Origin: Segatella baroniae B14
GTDB taxonomy: Bacteria; Bacteroidota; Bacteroidia; Bacteroidales; Bacteroidaceae
Direction of reading: 5' to 3'
Length of the DNA stretch: 64,000 nt
Assembly: GCF_022024235.1 (NCBI RefSeq)
Contig: NZ_CP091799.1
Coordinates: 449,001-513,000 of the forward strand
Shown in pieces: positions 43,474 through 52,224 of this stretch. Each line of letters begins with the position of its first letter. Positions within the stretch are counted from its first letter, which is position 1. The notes under the pieces were generated by a model. The model did not search any database. It was not told the DNA's origin and worked only from the letters and a program-made list of their open reading frames with translations. The position numbers were made by a program, and so were the translations under genes.

Positions 43474-46400
43474 TTATTCGCTCCAATCCTCTTTGCTCTT
43501 ACGAACATAAGACTTGTAACGCTTCAAAGCACTAGCTTGTGTAGCAGCATAAAGCTCTTCTGCTTCTTTAGGGAATGCCTTAGCAAGAGAAGCAAAACGA
43601 ACCTCACCCATCAAGTAGTTACGGAAGTTATCCCAGTTAGGCTCTTTAGAATCGAGCTGGAATGGATTCTTGCCTTCTTCTGCCAAACGTGGGTCGAAAC
43701 GCCACAAGTGCCAGTATCCACACTCAACAGCGAGCTCTTCCTCGTGCTGTGAACGGTTCATAGAACGCTTGCCCTTACCATCTGGATCTTTACCCTTGAT
43801 ACCATGGTTGATACATGGAGCGTAAGCGATAATCAAAGATGGTCCAGGATAAGCCTCAGCTTCACGGATAGCCTTCAATGTCTGATTCTGATCAGCACCC
43901 ATTGCAATCTGAGCTACATAAACGTAACCATAGGTTGCCTGCATCAAACCAAGGTCCTTCTTAGAAACGCGCTTACCTGAAGCAGCAAACTGAGCGATAG
44001 CACCGATTGGGGTAGACTTAGAAGACTGGCCACCAGTGTTAGAGTAAACCTCTGTATCAAGTACCAAGATGTTAACATCTTCTCCAGAAGCAAGTACGTG
44101 ATCGAGACCACCGTAACCAATATCATAAGAAGCACCGTCACCACCGATAATCCACTGTGAACGCTTAACAAGGTAATGATCCAATGTCTTAAGCTCCTGG
44201 TTGATAGGGCAACCTGCTTCAGCAGCAGCAGCGATTAATGGCTTCAACTCTGCAGCAGCTTCCTTAGAACCCTCAGCATCGTCCTTAGCTGCAATCCACT
44301 TGTCTGCAGCAGCCTTGTATTCTTCTGTAGCGTTAGCGTCTTCCTTAGCCTGGTTCAAAAGTTCTACAATACGAGCCTTCATCTTCTTGTTACCCATAGC
44401 CATACCAAGACCGAATTCGCAGAAGTCCTCGAACAATGAGTTGTCGAAAGCAGGACCCTGACCTTTAGCGTTGGTTGTATATGGAGTAGCAGGAACAGAT
44501 GCTGAATAGATAGAAGAGCAACCTGTAGCGTTAGCAACCATCTGACGATCACCGAAGAGCTGAGAAATCAACTTAACGTAAGGAGTCTCACCACAACCTG
44601 AACATGCACCAGAGAACTCGAACAATGGCTGAGCAAACTGTGAGTTCTTAGGGCTCTGCTTGATGTCTACAAGATCCTGCTTAGAAGTTACGTTCTTAAC
44701 ACAGTAATCCCAATTCTTTGCTTCCTGAATCATATCTTCAGCGTCAACATTGAATGGAACCATCTTTAATGCCTTCTCACCCTTCTTACCTGGGCAGACA
44801 TCAGCACAGTTACCACAACCAAGGCAGTCTAGTACAGATACCTGGATACGGAAATTCATACCCTTGAGAGCTTTAGGAGCCAAAATATCCTGAGTTGCAC
44901 CCTGGAAGTTAGCCTTTTCAGCTTCATCGAGAACGAATGGACGAACAGCAGCGTGAGGACAAACGAATGAACACTTGTTACACTGGATACAGTTCTCTAC
45001 GTTCCAAACTGGTACGAATGTTTCAACACCGCGCTTTTCGTATGCAGCTGTACCGTTCTGCCAAGTACCGTCTACAGTATTGTGCTTAACGAAGTCAGAA
45101 ACTTTCAACAAGTCACCTGCCTGTGCGTTCATAGGACGAACGAGCTCTTTAACGAAATCTGGTGCATCGTCAACCTTCTTTTCATCTTCAGGAAGGTTTG
45201 CCCATGCTGGATCAACAGTAAGTTCTTTGTACTCACCACCACGATCAACAGCAGCGTAGTTCATATTAACGATATCTTCACCCTTCTTACCGTAAGACTT
45301 AACGATGAACTTCTTCATCTGCTCAACAGCGAGATCTACAGGGATAACACCTGTAATACGGAAGAATGCAGACTGGAGGATAGTGTTAGTACGGTTACCC
45401 AAACCGATTTCTTGACCAATCTTGCTAGCGTTAATATAGTAAACCTTGATATTATTCTTTGCGAAATAAGCCTTAACGTGGTTAGGGATGAAGTTAATCA
45501 ACTCCTCGCCATCGAAGATAGTATTCAACAAGAATGTACCGTTTTTACGGAGACCACGAGTAACATCGTACATGTGCAAGTAAGCCTGAACGTGACATGC
45601 AACGAAGTTAGGGGTATTTACCAAGTAAGCAGAGTGGATTGGCTCATCACCGAAACGGAGGTGAGAACATGTGAAACCACCAGACTTCTTAGAGTCGTAT
45701 GAGAAGTAAGCTTGGCAATATTTATCAGTATTGTTACCGATAATCTGTACAGAATTCTTGTTAGCACCTACAGTACCATCAGAACCAAGACCGAAGAACT
45801 TAGCTTCGAAGAGACTATCGCCACCCATTGGAATTTCCTCTTCCTCTGGAAGTGAAGTGAAAGTAACATCGTCTACGATACCTACAGTGAAGTGATTCTT
45901 TGGCTCTGGCAACTCGAGATTCTTGAATACAGCAACAATCTTAGATGGAGTTGTATCGCTAGAACCCAAACCATAACGACCACCAACAATCAATGGATTA
46001 CGCTCGTCATCGTAGAGAGCAGACTTAACATCGAGGTACAATGGTTCGCCCTCAGCTCCTGGTTCCTTAGTACGGTCAAGTACAGCAATGCGCTTAACTG
46101 TAGCAGGAATAGCCTTCTTGATAGCCTCAACAGAGAATGGACGGTAGAGGTGAACTGCTACCATACCAACTTTCTTACCCTGCTTTACGAGGTAATCGAT
46201 AGCTTCGCGAGCTGGCTCTGTTGCAGAACCCATCAATACGATAATGTTTTCTGCATCTTCTGCACCATAATAGTTAAACAAATGGTATTCACGACCTGTA
46301 ATCTTGCTGATTTCAGCCAAGTGCTTCTCTACAATCTCTGGGATTGCATTGTAATAGCTGTTAGAAGCCTCACGGTGTGTGAAGAATGTTTCTGGATTCT

Positions 46401-47064
46401 CAGCTGTACCACGAGTAACAGGACGTTCAGGAGTAAGTGCACGGTTGCGGAAATCCTCAATCCACTCCTTCTTAACCAATGGACGGATGTCTTCCATATC
46501 CATTTCCTCAATCTTATGATACTCATGAGAAGTACGGAAGCCGTCGAAGAAGTTAATGAATGGAACTTTGCTCTCGAGGGTAGCTAAGTGAGGAACTGCA
46601 GAAAGATCCATAACTTCCTGAACAGAACCTGAACAGAACATAGCGAAACCTGTCTGACGACAAGCCATAACATCCTGGTGGTCACCGAAGATACAAAGTG
46701 AGTGAGAAGCCAGTGTACGAGCTGATACGTTGAATACACATGGAAGCAACTCACCAGCAATCTTATACATATTAGGAATCATCAGAAGAAGACCCTGAGA
46801 AGCTGTATAAGTAGATGTCAATGCACCTGACTGTAGTGAACCGTGAAGTGCACCTGCAGCACCTGCCTCAGACTCCATTTCCTGAACTGTAACAGTCTGA
46901 CCAAGAAGGTTCTTACGACCTTTGGCAGCCCATTCATCTACGTGCTCTGCCATTGGAGATGACGGAGTGATAGGGTAGATGGCAGCAACCTCTGTAAACA
47001 TATAGCTTACGTGTGCGGCAGCTGTGTTACCATCACAAGTGATAAACTTTTTTTCTTTAGCCAT
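43474..47064 (-). CDS. nifJ: Pyruvate:ferredoxin (flavodoxin) oxidoreductase
   Basis: A 1196-residue single-chain cytoplasmic enzyme that converts pyruvate and CoA to acetyl-CoA and CO2, reducing ferredoxin. Domains in order: pyruvate-binding/TPP-pyrimidine part (start FITCDGNTAAAHVSYMFTE, EMESEAGAAGALHGSLQSGA), gamma/CoA domain (middle), two 4Fe-4S ferredoxin motifs (CIQCNKCSFVCP near residue 690 and CLGCGNCADVCP near 745) and a C-terminal TPP domain (FSGACSGCGETPYVKL, GDGASYDIGYGG, NTGGQSSKSTPIG). It is full length. Use of GC-richer and more regular codons than the neighbours suggests high expression. It is central to the anaerobic fermentation of the phylum. No promoter is visible in the 50-bp gap upstream. 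Confidence 0.96.
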   Translation of the reverse strand: MAKEKKFITCDGNTAAAHVSYMFTEVAAIYPITPSSPMAEHVDEWAAKGRKNLLGQTVTVQEMESEAGAAGALHGSLQSGALTSTYTASQGLLLMIPNMYKIAGELLPCVFNVSARTLASHSLCIFGDHQDVMACRQTGFAMFCSGSVQEVMDLSAVPHLATLESKVPFINFFDGFRTSHEYHKIEEMDMEDIRPLVKKEWIEDFRNRALTPERPVTRGTAENPETFFTHREASNSYYNAIPEIVEKHLAEISKITGREYHLFNYYGAEDAENIIVLMGSATEPAREAIDYLVKQGKKVGMVAVHLYRPFSVEAIKKAIPATVKRIAVLDRTKEPGAEGEPLYLDVKSALYDDERNPLIVGGRYGLGSSDTTPSKIVAVFKNLELPEPKNHFTVGIVDDVTFTSLPEEEEIPMGGDSLFEAKFFGLGSDGTVGANKNSVQIIGNNTDKYCQAYFSYDSKKSGGFTCSHLRFGDEPIHSAYLVNTPNFVACHVQAYLHMYDVTRGLRKNGTFLLNTIFDGEELINFIPNHVKAYFAKNNIKVYYINASKIGQEIGLGNRTNTILQSAFFRITGVIPVDLAVEQMKKFIVKSYGKKGEDIVNMNYAAVDRGGEYKELTVDPAWANLPEDEKKVDDAPDFVKELVRPMNAQAGDLLKVSDFVKHNTVDGTWQNGTAAYEKRGVETFVPVWNVENCIQCNKCSFVCPHAAVRPFVLDEAEKANFQGATQDILAPKALKGMNFRIQVSVLDCLGCGNCADVCPGKKGEKALKMVPFNVDAEDMIQEAKNWDYCVKNVTSKQDLVDIKQSPKNSQFAQPLFEFSGACSGCGETPYVKLISQLFGDRQMVANATGCSSIYSASVPATPYTTNAKGQGPAFDNSLFEDFCEFGLGMAMGNKKMKARIVELLNQAKEDANATEEYKAAADKWIAAKDDAEGSKEAAAELKPLIAAAAEAGCPINQELKTLDHYLVKRSQWIIGGDGASYDIGYGGLDHVLASGEDVNILVLDTEVYSNTGGQSSKSTPIGAIAQFAASGKRVSKKDLGLMQATYGYVYVAQIAMGADQNQTLKAIREAEAYPGPSLIIAYAPCINHGIKGKDPDGKGKRSMNRSQHEEELAVECGYWHLWRFDPRLAEEGKNPFQLDSKEPNWDNFRNYLMGEVRFASLAKAFPKEAEELYAATQASALKRYKSYVRKSKEDWSE

Positions 47065-47115
47065 TTTTTATTATAATATAAAATGTTAATGTATATATTT
47101 TTGTTTTTAACAATC

Positions 47116-48300
47116 TTAATACAGAAAACCTAATAACCAGAGTGGAATTTTATTATCTTGCCCTACCTCTGTATTGTATCGGGCATAAATTGTATCTGTG
47201 TTATATCTGATTTTACTTGATTTTTGTGCATCACAAATTTTGAATTTGTATTTATCATCTACTATGTAGGTGTCTCTTGGACCTAGATTAACTTTATGAT
47301 CTTTCCATAAAGCATTAGAAAAGAATGTCTCCATCTGATCTTGTTTCACTACTTTAATAGGATAAATAGCATACATCAAGTTGGTATTGTGTAGTATTAT
47401 CTTTCCTGGTTTTTTGGGAAAATCTTGGCCAGGTGGATATACCATATTAATGAGTCGTGCATCTGCTAAATATTTGATGTAATTCATAACTGTAGCACGA
47501 CTGGTTTGTATTTCGTCTGCAAGTTTACTAATATTTGGGGCTTTTAGTCCCTCTACTGCTAAAAGATAAAATAACTTTTTTATTTTAGAAAGGTATTTTA
47601 GTTCTATTTGCTTGATGAGAAGTATATCTACTTCTGTCATCATGTTCATCGTCTTTAGTAAATTTTCAGAAAAATTACTTTGTTCCAAAAATAAAGGAAA
47701 AAAACCATGATGGATATAATCCTGAAAATACTTAATTGGACTTACCTTAGGGAGTATTTCTTTAATAATATGTTCATGATTATTTAGTATCTCTTCTAAA
47801 GTATAAGGATGAAAGTTATTACCAGTCTGCAAATTAATAAATTCTCTAAAAGAGAATCCACGCAAATTGTAGCTATGAATAATATCTTTTAGTATAGGAT
47901 TTTGTTTGAGTCGCATTACGCTTGAACCTGTAAACACTATTTTAAGTGTAGGGTTTTCATCGTATACTCTTCTTATTTGATTACTCCAATCCGGCTCTTT
48001 AAAAATCTGGTCGATTAAAAGTACTTTACCACCAAGACTAACGAAATCTTTAGCAAAATCAGCAATGCCGTGTCCTTGAAAATAGAAGTTATTCATATTT
48101 ACATATAGACATGAACGGTCATTGGGCGCAAAGTTCTCTTTAGCATACTGAAGTAAAAACGTAGTTTTTCCAACGCCTCGGGTTCCTTTGATACCAATCA
48201 ATCTGTCGTTCCAGTTGATCTGATCCATCAAAATACGCCTTACAGGAGCGTTGGTATGTTCCAGTAGAAAAGTGTGTGTGCGAAAGAAAGCTTCTTCCAT
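47116..48300 (-). CDS. ATPase of the AAA_14/DUF4143 type
   Basis: A 394-residue cytoplasmic protein of the widespread ATP-binding family with an N-terminal AAA_14 domain and a C-terminal DUF4143 domain. Walker A is KGTRGVGKTTFLL (about residue 36-48). Walker B appears as VLLIDQIFKEPDW: the usual acidic Glu after Asp is Gln (codon CAG on the minus strand). Other marks are KIVFTGSSVMRL and GFSFREFINL. A winged-helix segment (APNISKLADEIQTSRATVMNYIKYL) lies near residue 255-285. The function of the family is unknown; membership in toxin or plasmid-like modules occurs in other genomes but no partner is seen here. It has its own promoter. Confidence 0.85.
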   Translation of the reverse strand: MEEAFFRTHTFLLEHTNAPVRRILMDQINWNDRLIGIKGTRGVGKTTFLLQYAKENFAPNDRSCLYVNMNNFYFQGHGIADFAKDFVSLGGKVLLIDQIFKEPDWSNQIRRVYDENPTLKIVFTGSSVMRLKQNPILKDIIHSYNLRGFSFREFINLQTGNNFHPYTLEEILNNHEHIIKEILPKVSPIKYFQDYIHHGFFPLFLEQSNFSENLLKTMNMMTEVDILLIKQIELKYLSKIKKLFYLLAVEGLKAPNISKLADEIQTSRATVMNYIKYLADARLINMVYPPGQDFPKKPGKIILHNTNLMYAIYPIKVVKQDQMETFFSNALWKDHKVNLGPRDTYIVDDKYKFKICDAQKSSKIRYNTDTIYARYNTEVGQDNKIPLWLLGFLY

Positions 48301-48334
48301 TTGTTAGTACTGATATTTTTTTTGTTTTGTTCTG

Positions 48335-48365
48335 CAAAGGTACTATTTATTTTGTAATTTGCAAA
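48335..48365 (-). promoter_or_regulatory. Promoter of the DUF4143 ATPase gene
   Basis: Minus strand TTTG (48365-48362), 19-bp spacer, TACCTTTG (48342-48335). Confidence 0.8.
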
Positions 48366-48456
48366 CTCAATATTGCAAATTCTTTGTATTTTAGTTTTTT
48401 TTAGAAATATACTAACTAAAGTTAATTGTGTGGTAAAGATAATTCATTTTTGTATT

Positions 48457-48487
48457 AAAAAAGGAAACTTTTTTAGTTTCCTTTTTT
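48457..48487. terminator. Bidirectional terminator after deoD
   Basis: AAAAAAGGAAAC (48457-48468) and GTTTCCTTTTTT (48476-48487) are fully complementary around a 7-nt loop. Confidence 0.92.
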
Positions 48488-48492
48488 GTGAA

Positions 48493-49194
48493 TTATATTA
48501 TACTAAATGCTACTTTCATCATGTTGGTGAAAGCTTTTTGACGTTCTTCACTGCTTGTCTCTTCTTTTGTAATAATGTTGTCACTAATTGTAAGTATAGT
48601 TAGTGCTTTTCGTTTTGCTTCGATGGCATTAGTATAGAGGGCTGCACATTCCATTTCTATAGCTAGAATGCCTAGTTTTTGCCATTTTTTCCAATTTTCT
48701 TTTGAATCATAAAAAATATCTGAAGATAGTATATTGCCAACATGGTAAGGGATATTCATATCCTTACTTGATTTGGCAGCGGCAGTTAAGAGGTCGAAAT
48801 TTCCTATAGGTGCAAATGTACCAGGTATGTCTAAAAAATTATTAATATAGTTAGAATCAGTACAAGCTGCTTGGGCTATAACAATATCACCAATATTTAT
48901 ACCTGGTTGTATGCAGCCTGCTGTTCCTACTCGGATAATCTGTTTTACTCCATAAAAGTGATATAGTTCATGTGTGTATATACCAATAGATGGCATACCC
49001 ATACCATGTCCCATGATGCTGACTTTTTTACCTTTATAAGTGCCAGTGTAACCAAACATATTTCGAGTGGTGTTAAACAGAGTTGCGTTTTCAAGAAATT
49101 TTTCAGCCATAAATTTTGCGCGTAATGGATCTCCTGACATGATGACAGTTTCCGCAATTTCGCCTATAGATGCTGTGTTATGTGGTGTTGCCAT
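48493..49194 (-). CDS. deoD: Purine-nucleoside phosphorylase, DeoD type
   Basis: A 233-residue cytoplasmic enzyme for phosphorolysis of purine nucleosides, used in salvage. Family marks: GEIAETVIMSGDPLRAKFMAEKFL at the N-terminus (phosphate-binding GDPLRA), GHGMGMPSIGIYTHELY, RVGTAGCIQPGINIGDIVIAQ, LAIEMECAALYTNA (the EMExA motif) and TISDNIITKE at the C-terminus. The 16-residue longer frame to 49242 is rejected because the promoter (49232-49262) overlaps it. The length fits the hexameric DeoD family. Strong terminator downstream and promoter upstream make it monocistronic. Confidence 0.94.
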   Translation of the reverse strand: MATPHNTASIGEIAETVIMSGDPLRAKFMAEKFLENATLFNTTRNMFGYTGTYKGKKVSIMGHGMGMPSIGIYTHELYHFYGVKQIIRVGTAGCIQPGINIGDIVIAQAACTDSNYINNFLDIPGTFAPIGNFDLLTAAAKSSKDMNIPYHVGNILSSDIFYDSKENWKKWQKLGILAIEMECAALYTNAIEAKRKALTILTISDNIITKEETSSEERQKAFTNMMKVAFSII

Positions 49195-49231
49195 ATTATT
49201 AAATTGTAATTTTAGAATATTGTTACTATTA

Positions 49232-49262
49232 CAAAAATACAAATTAAAAGGTTTTTTCCAAA
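49232..49262 (-). promoter_or_regulatory. Promoter of deoD
   Basis: Minus strand TTTG (49262-49259), 19-bp spacer, TATTTTTG (49239-49232). Confidence 0.8.
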
Positions 49263-49289
49263 TAGAATTGGCATTTTTTTATAATTTGA

Positions 49290-49470
49290 AATAAAAAAAT
49301 AAAAGGATATCAGCCTTCTCGGCTAACATCCTTTTGTTGTACTCAGTTATCTGAGCTTAATTTTTAGTGCTATTTGTTCTTAGTTTTAACCATCCTAAGA
49401 TCACTCCCAAGATAGTTTTTGTTGAATAAATAAATATTTGTAAAACTTTAACTAATCTTATTCTTCGTTG
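49290..49470 (-). ncRNA. Possible unannotated small RNA ending in a strong terminator
   Basis: On the minus strand a hairpin (AAAAGGAT/ATCCTTTT with inner AGCC/GGCT, 49301-49334) is followed by a long T-run, but no coding sequence lies upstream of it in the gap between deoD and the ATP-grasp gene. Upstream of the hairpin, the RNA could fold further: AACTATC pairs with GATGGTT, CTTAG with CTAAG, and CTCAG with CTGAG. A 7-residue frame (49393-49370) exists. A weak promoter-like TTTG and TAGCTTTA pair lies near 49480. Coordinates of the 5' end are a guess. Confidence 0.4.
49301..49334 (-). terminator. Orphan intrinsic terminator
   Basis: A stem of AAAAGGAT with ATCCTTTT and AGCC with GGCT, with a T-rich tract on the minus-strand side. 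It follows no annotated gene. Confidence 0.75.
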
Positions 49471-49499
49471 TTTGTAAAGCTATCAAAAAAATAAGCGAC

Positions 49500-49650
49500 C
49501 AAATTTATTTACTTTTTAAAAAAAAGAAAATAATTGTTTTCTTTTCACTTTGTATAATTTTTACTAGTTAAATTTTGAAAGTGATAAGGATATATCAATT
49601 CTCCAGGTGTTTTCTTTTTTATTATAGATAGTATTTTTCTGCGCAGAAAT
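49500..49650. other. AT-rich intergenic stretch with a poly-A/T hairpin
   Basis: Contains AAAAGAAAA/TTTTCTTTT at about 49525-49548 (perfect 9-bp stem) and otherwise nothing recognisable. Confidence 0.45.
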
Positions 49651-49653
49651 TGT

Positions 49654-49661
49654 TACCTTTG
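49654..49661 (+). promoter_or_regulatory. -7 element upstream of the ATP-grasp-like gene
   Basis: TACCTTTG at 49654-49661 fits the consensus; a TTTG at the right spacing is not clear. The ATG is 14 nt further. Confidence 0.55.
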
Positions 49662-49675
49662 CATTCTAAATAAAG

Positions 49676-50755
49676 ATGATTATGACATTACATATATTCA
49701 ATCCGGAGCATGATCTAGCTTTGGCAGCTAACAAGAAAGGTTTTACAGCTCCACATGCTGCAAGGGAACTACGCTCTGATTTAGCTTTTATTCCTGCATT
49801 ATGGGCGAAAGAAGGTGATTTGGTGTTGGTTGATGATATCGACTTAGCTATTCAACGTGTCAAGAGATTAGGATATAGCATAGTCGTTGAATTTCTTACA
49901 ATTGATCAACTATCTGAACATTTTGATGAAATTGTAGGGGAAAAGAATTTGCAGGTTTGTGCCTGGGGATGGGACTTATCTTTGAAGTACCAATTGCAGA
50001 CAAAATGTCCGCAACTTGCGCATTATCTTCCAAGTGATACTACTTTGGAGAAAATTAGAAAGGTAAGTAGTAGAGAGTGGGCAGTCGAGCATTTACAAAA
50101 ATACTCAAAGTATTGTTTCTCTCTGGAGAGTGTTAAGGAAGTGACTTCCCAAATGAAGAAAAGTGTGTTAAAAGCTCCTTGGAGTTCTAGTGGTCGTGGT
50201 ATTCGTTTTCATATTGATGGTGATGAACTGCAGTTAAGATGGGCAGATAATGTTATACGCAAACAAGGTGGAATTGCTGTAGAACCTATGTATTCTAGGG
50301 TAAAGGATTTTGGTATGGAGTTCGAAGCGCATGCTGATGGTCATATCGAATATTGTGGATTGTCTTTGTTTGATACAGTGAATGGTGCATATGTAGGTAA
50401 TGTTTTGGCTTCTGAAAGTCAAAAAATAAAGATGATGGAACCTTATATTAGTAAAGATAGGTTGATTGATATTCAAAATCGTATTATCCAAGTTATGCAA
50501 AAAGAGCTTAAAAATGTGTATGTTGGTGTATTTGGAGTTGATATGATGGTGTATGCACTTTCAGAATCTGCAGAAGAATATGGAATTAATGAATGTGTCG
50601 AAGTAAATCTAAGACGAACCATGGGACATGTGGCTTTGGCTTTAAGTCCTGAAGATTCCAATAGCAGACCCAAGGTAATGAGCGTTAATTTTGACGGAAG
50701 TCATTATCATCTTAAAGTGTTGGCGACAAATAATAGGGAAGAGGAAGATAACTAA
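49676..50755 (+). CDS. ATP-grasp-like conserved hypothetical protein
   Basis: A 359-residue cytoplasmic protein. The start MTLHIFNPEHDLALAANKKG and the later VLKAPWSSSGRGIRF (Lys and Gly-rich loop, as in ATP-grasp nucleotide binding) and CVEVNLRRTMGHVAL (Glu-x-Asn, metal site) suggest the ATP-grasp fold of carboxylate-amine ligases. The three segments occur in the right order near residues 165, 175 and 305. No known subfamily name is certain. ATG 49682 is an alternative start. It is followed 38 nt later by a ComEC-type gene. A ligase function is inferred only. Confidence 0.7.
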   Translation: MIMTLHIFNPEHDLALAANKKGFTAPHAARELRSDLAFIPALWAKEGDLVLVDDIDLAIQRVKRLGYSIVVEFLTIDQLSEHFDEIVGEKNLQVCAWGWDLSLKYQLQTKCPQLAHYLPSDTTLEKIRKVSSREWAVEHLQKYSKYCFSLESVKEVTSQMKKSVLKAPWSSSGRGIRFHIDGDELQLRWADNVIRKQGGIAVEPMYSRVKDFGMEFEAHADGHIEYCGLSLFDTVNGAYVGNVLASESQKIKMMEPYISKDRLIDIQNRIIQVMQKELKNVYVGVFGVDMMVYALSESAEEYGINECVEVNLRRTMGHVALALSPEDSNSRPKVMSVNFDGSHYHLKVLATNNREEEDN

Positions 50756-50793
50756 AAATGTTATTTTCTTACAAGGGGGATAATCATTAAATA

Positions 50794-52206
50794 ATGGAAG
50801 AATCTGAAATAGAAAAATGTCCCCTTCTCAGAGTACTATTATTTATAATAGTTGGTATTTATCTTGCAGATTATCTGGGAAGGGGTGTTTCCACTGAAGT
50901 ATGGATGCTTATCGTTTTGGTGTGTTCAGTTGGTTTTGTTGTCTTGAGCTTTTGTCGAAAATTACAATTAGCACAAAGTCTCTTGATATTTCTCTTGGCT
51001 TTTTCTGTAGCAGGTTGGAGAATGTGTCTACAACAGAATCAACTATTTAGCACAAAATATGACCAGCTTGATTATTGTCAAGCTATAGTAGCTCAGGAAC
51101 CTTCTATACATGGTAAGGTTGTAAGAACAAAGCTTCTAGTGTTGGATGGGCAAAACGTAGGTCAGACTTTTAATATTAGTATCCTTCGAGATCGGTTGCT
51201 GGAGAAATGGCGACGTATTCATGAGGGTGATGGGGTAATAGTGCATGCATTATTATATGATGGCGCTTTTATTTATAAGGATAACTGGATAAAAGCAAGC
51301 GTATCGCTATCTGCCGTAAGTGGATTAATGCGACTTCGTGTGTATGCTTTAAAATTACGTCATAAATTATTGCTACATATTAGCAATCATGATTATTCAC
51401 CAAGTTTTGCTATTATCGCAGCAATGACTTTGGGAGATAAATCATATTTGAGTAAAGAGCAAAAAAATGATTTTTCTGCAGCAGGTAGTTCTCATCTTTT
51501 AGCACTATCAGGGTTACATTTATCAATTTTAATAGGTGTACTCTTGCTTTTGTTTCCCAAAAATCGTTGGCAAAGTCAACTGTTTATACTTTTGGCAATA
51601 TGGGCATTTGTAATATTAGTAGGTATGTCAGCATCTGTAGTTCGGTCTGCTATAATGCTTTCATTATGTATGCTCATGCATATTGCCGATAGAAAAGGCT
51701 TTTCTCTTAATAGCTTGTCTTTTGCTGCAATATTAATGCTCCTATGTAATCCTCAGTCACTTTTTGATGTTGGATTTCAAATGTCGTGTATGGCAGTAAT
51801 GGGTATTATACTTTTGACGCCAAATATTCATAATAAAGTAGGAAGTATACTTCTTGTTTCGTTATCTGCACAAATTGCGACATTACCATTAACCTTGTAT
51901 TATTTTGGACAGTGGTCGTGTTATGGGATTTTTTTAAGTTTGTTAGTAATTCCATTATCAACCATAATTCTTTATGGAATGTTAGGGGTATATCTGTTGC
52001 TTCCATTTACTGTTTTTGCTCAAAAGTTGTATATTGTAGTTGAAGAAATGGTAGAGATATTAAATAAAGTAGTATCTTTTGTTGCTTCTCTTCCTGGAGC
52101 CATGATAAACCATGTGTATATAAGTAAATTTCAAGTCTTTTTACTCTATGTTGCGATTTTGTCTTTTTATATGGCCATTAAGAAATTTGTATTAATCAAA
52201 AAATAA
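50794..52206 (+). CDS. Short ComEC/Rec2-family competence-type membrane protein
   Basis: A 470-residue inner-membrane protein. The N-terminal DUF4131-like region has three hydrophobic segments (about 12-70) and an OB-like external part. The competence core starts around residue 205 with DKSYLSKEQKNDFSAAGSSHLLALSGLHLSIL, the diagnostic motif of ComEC channels, followed by about eight helices. The family usually ends with a beta-lactamase-like nuclease domain, which is missing: the frame ends right after the membrane part (FYMAIKKFVLIKK). In Bacteroidota both long and short forms occur. DNA uptake is inferred from family membership; other com genes are not in the window. Confidence 0.85.
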   Translation: MEESEIEKCPLLRVLLFIIVGIYLADYLGRGVSTEVWMLIVLVCSVGFVVLSFCRKLQLAQSLLIFLLAFSVAGWRMCLQQNQLFSTKYDQLDYCQAIVAQEPSIHGKVVRTKLLVLDGQNVGQTFNISILRDRLLEKWRRIHEGDGVIVHALLYDGAFIYKDNWIKASVSLSAVSGLMRLRVYALKLRHKLLLHISNHDYSPSFAIIAAMTLGDKSYLSKEQKNDFSAAGSSHLLALSGLHLSILIGVLLLLFPKNRWQSQLFILLAIWAFVILVGMSASVVRSAIMLSLCMLMHIADRKGFSLNSLSFAAILMLLCNPQSLFDVGFQMSCMAVMGIILLTPNIHNKVGSILLVSLSAQIATLPLTLYYFGQWSCYGIFLSLLVIPLSTIILYGMLGVYLLLPFTVFAQKLYIVVEEMVEILNKVVSFVASLPGAMINHVYISKFQVFLLYVAILSFYMAIKKFVLIKK

Positions 52207-52217
52207 TATTACCTTTG
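52186..52217 (+). promoter_or_regulatory. Promoter of truA inside the 3' end of comEC-type gene
   Basis: TTTG at 52186-52189, 20-bp spacer, TACCTTTG at 52210-52217. Only 7 nt separate the -7 box from the ATG at 52225. Confidence 0.75.
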
Positions 52218-52224
52218 CAACCAT

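Noticed and set aside
45082..46587. Long open frames on the plus strand opposite nifJ (206 and 231 codons)
   Set aside because: They are antisense shadows caused by the regular codon use of nifJ; products have no domain sense.
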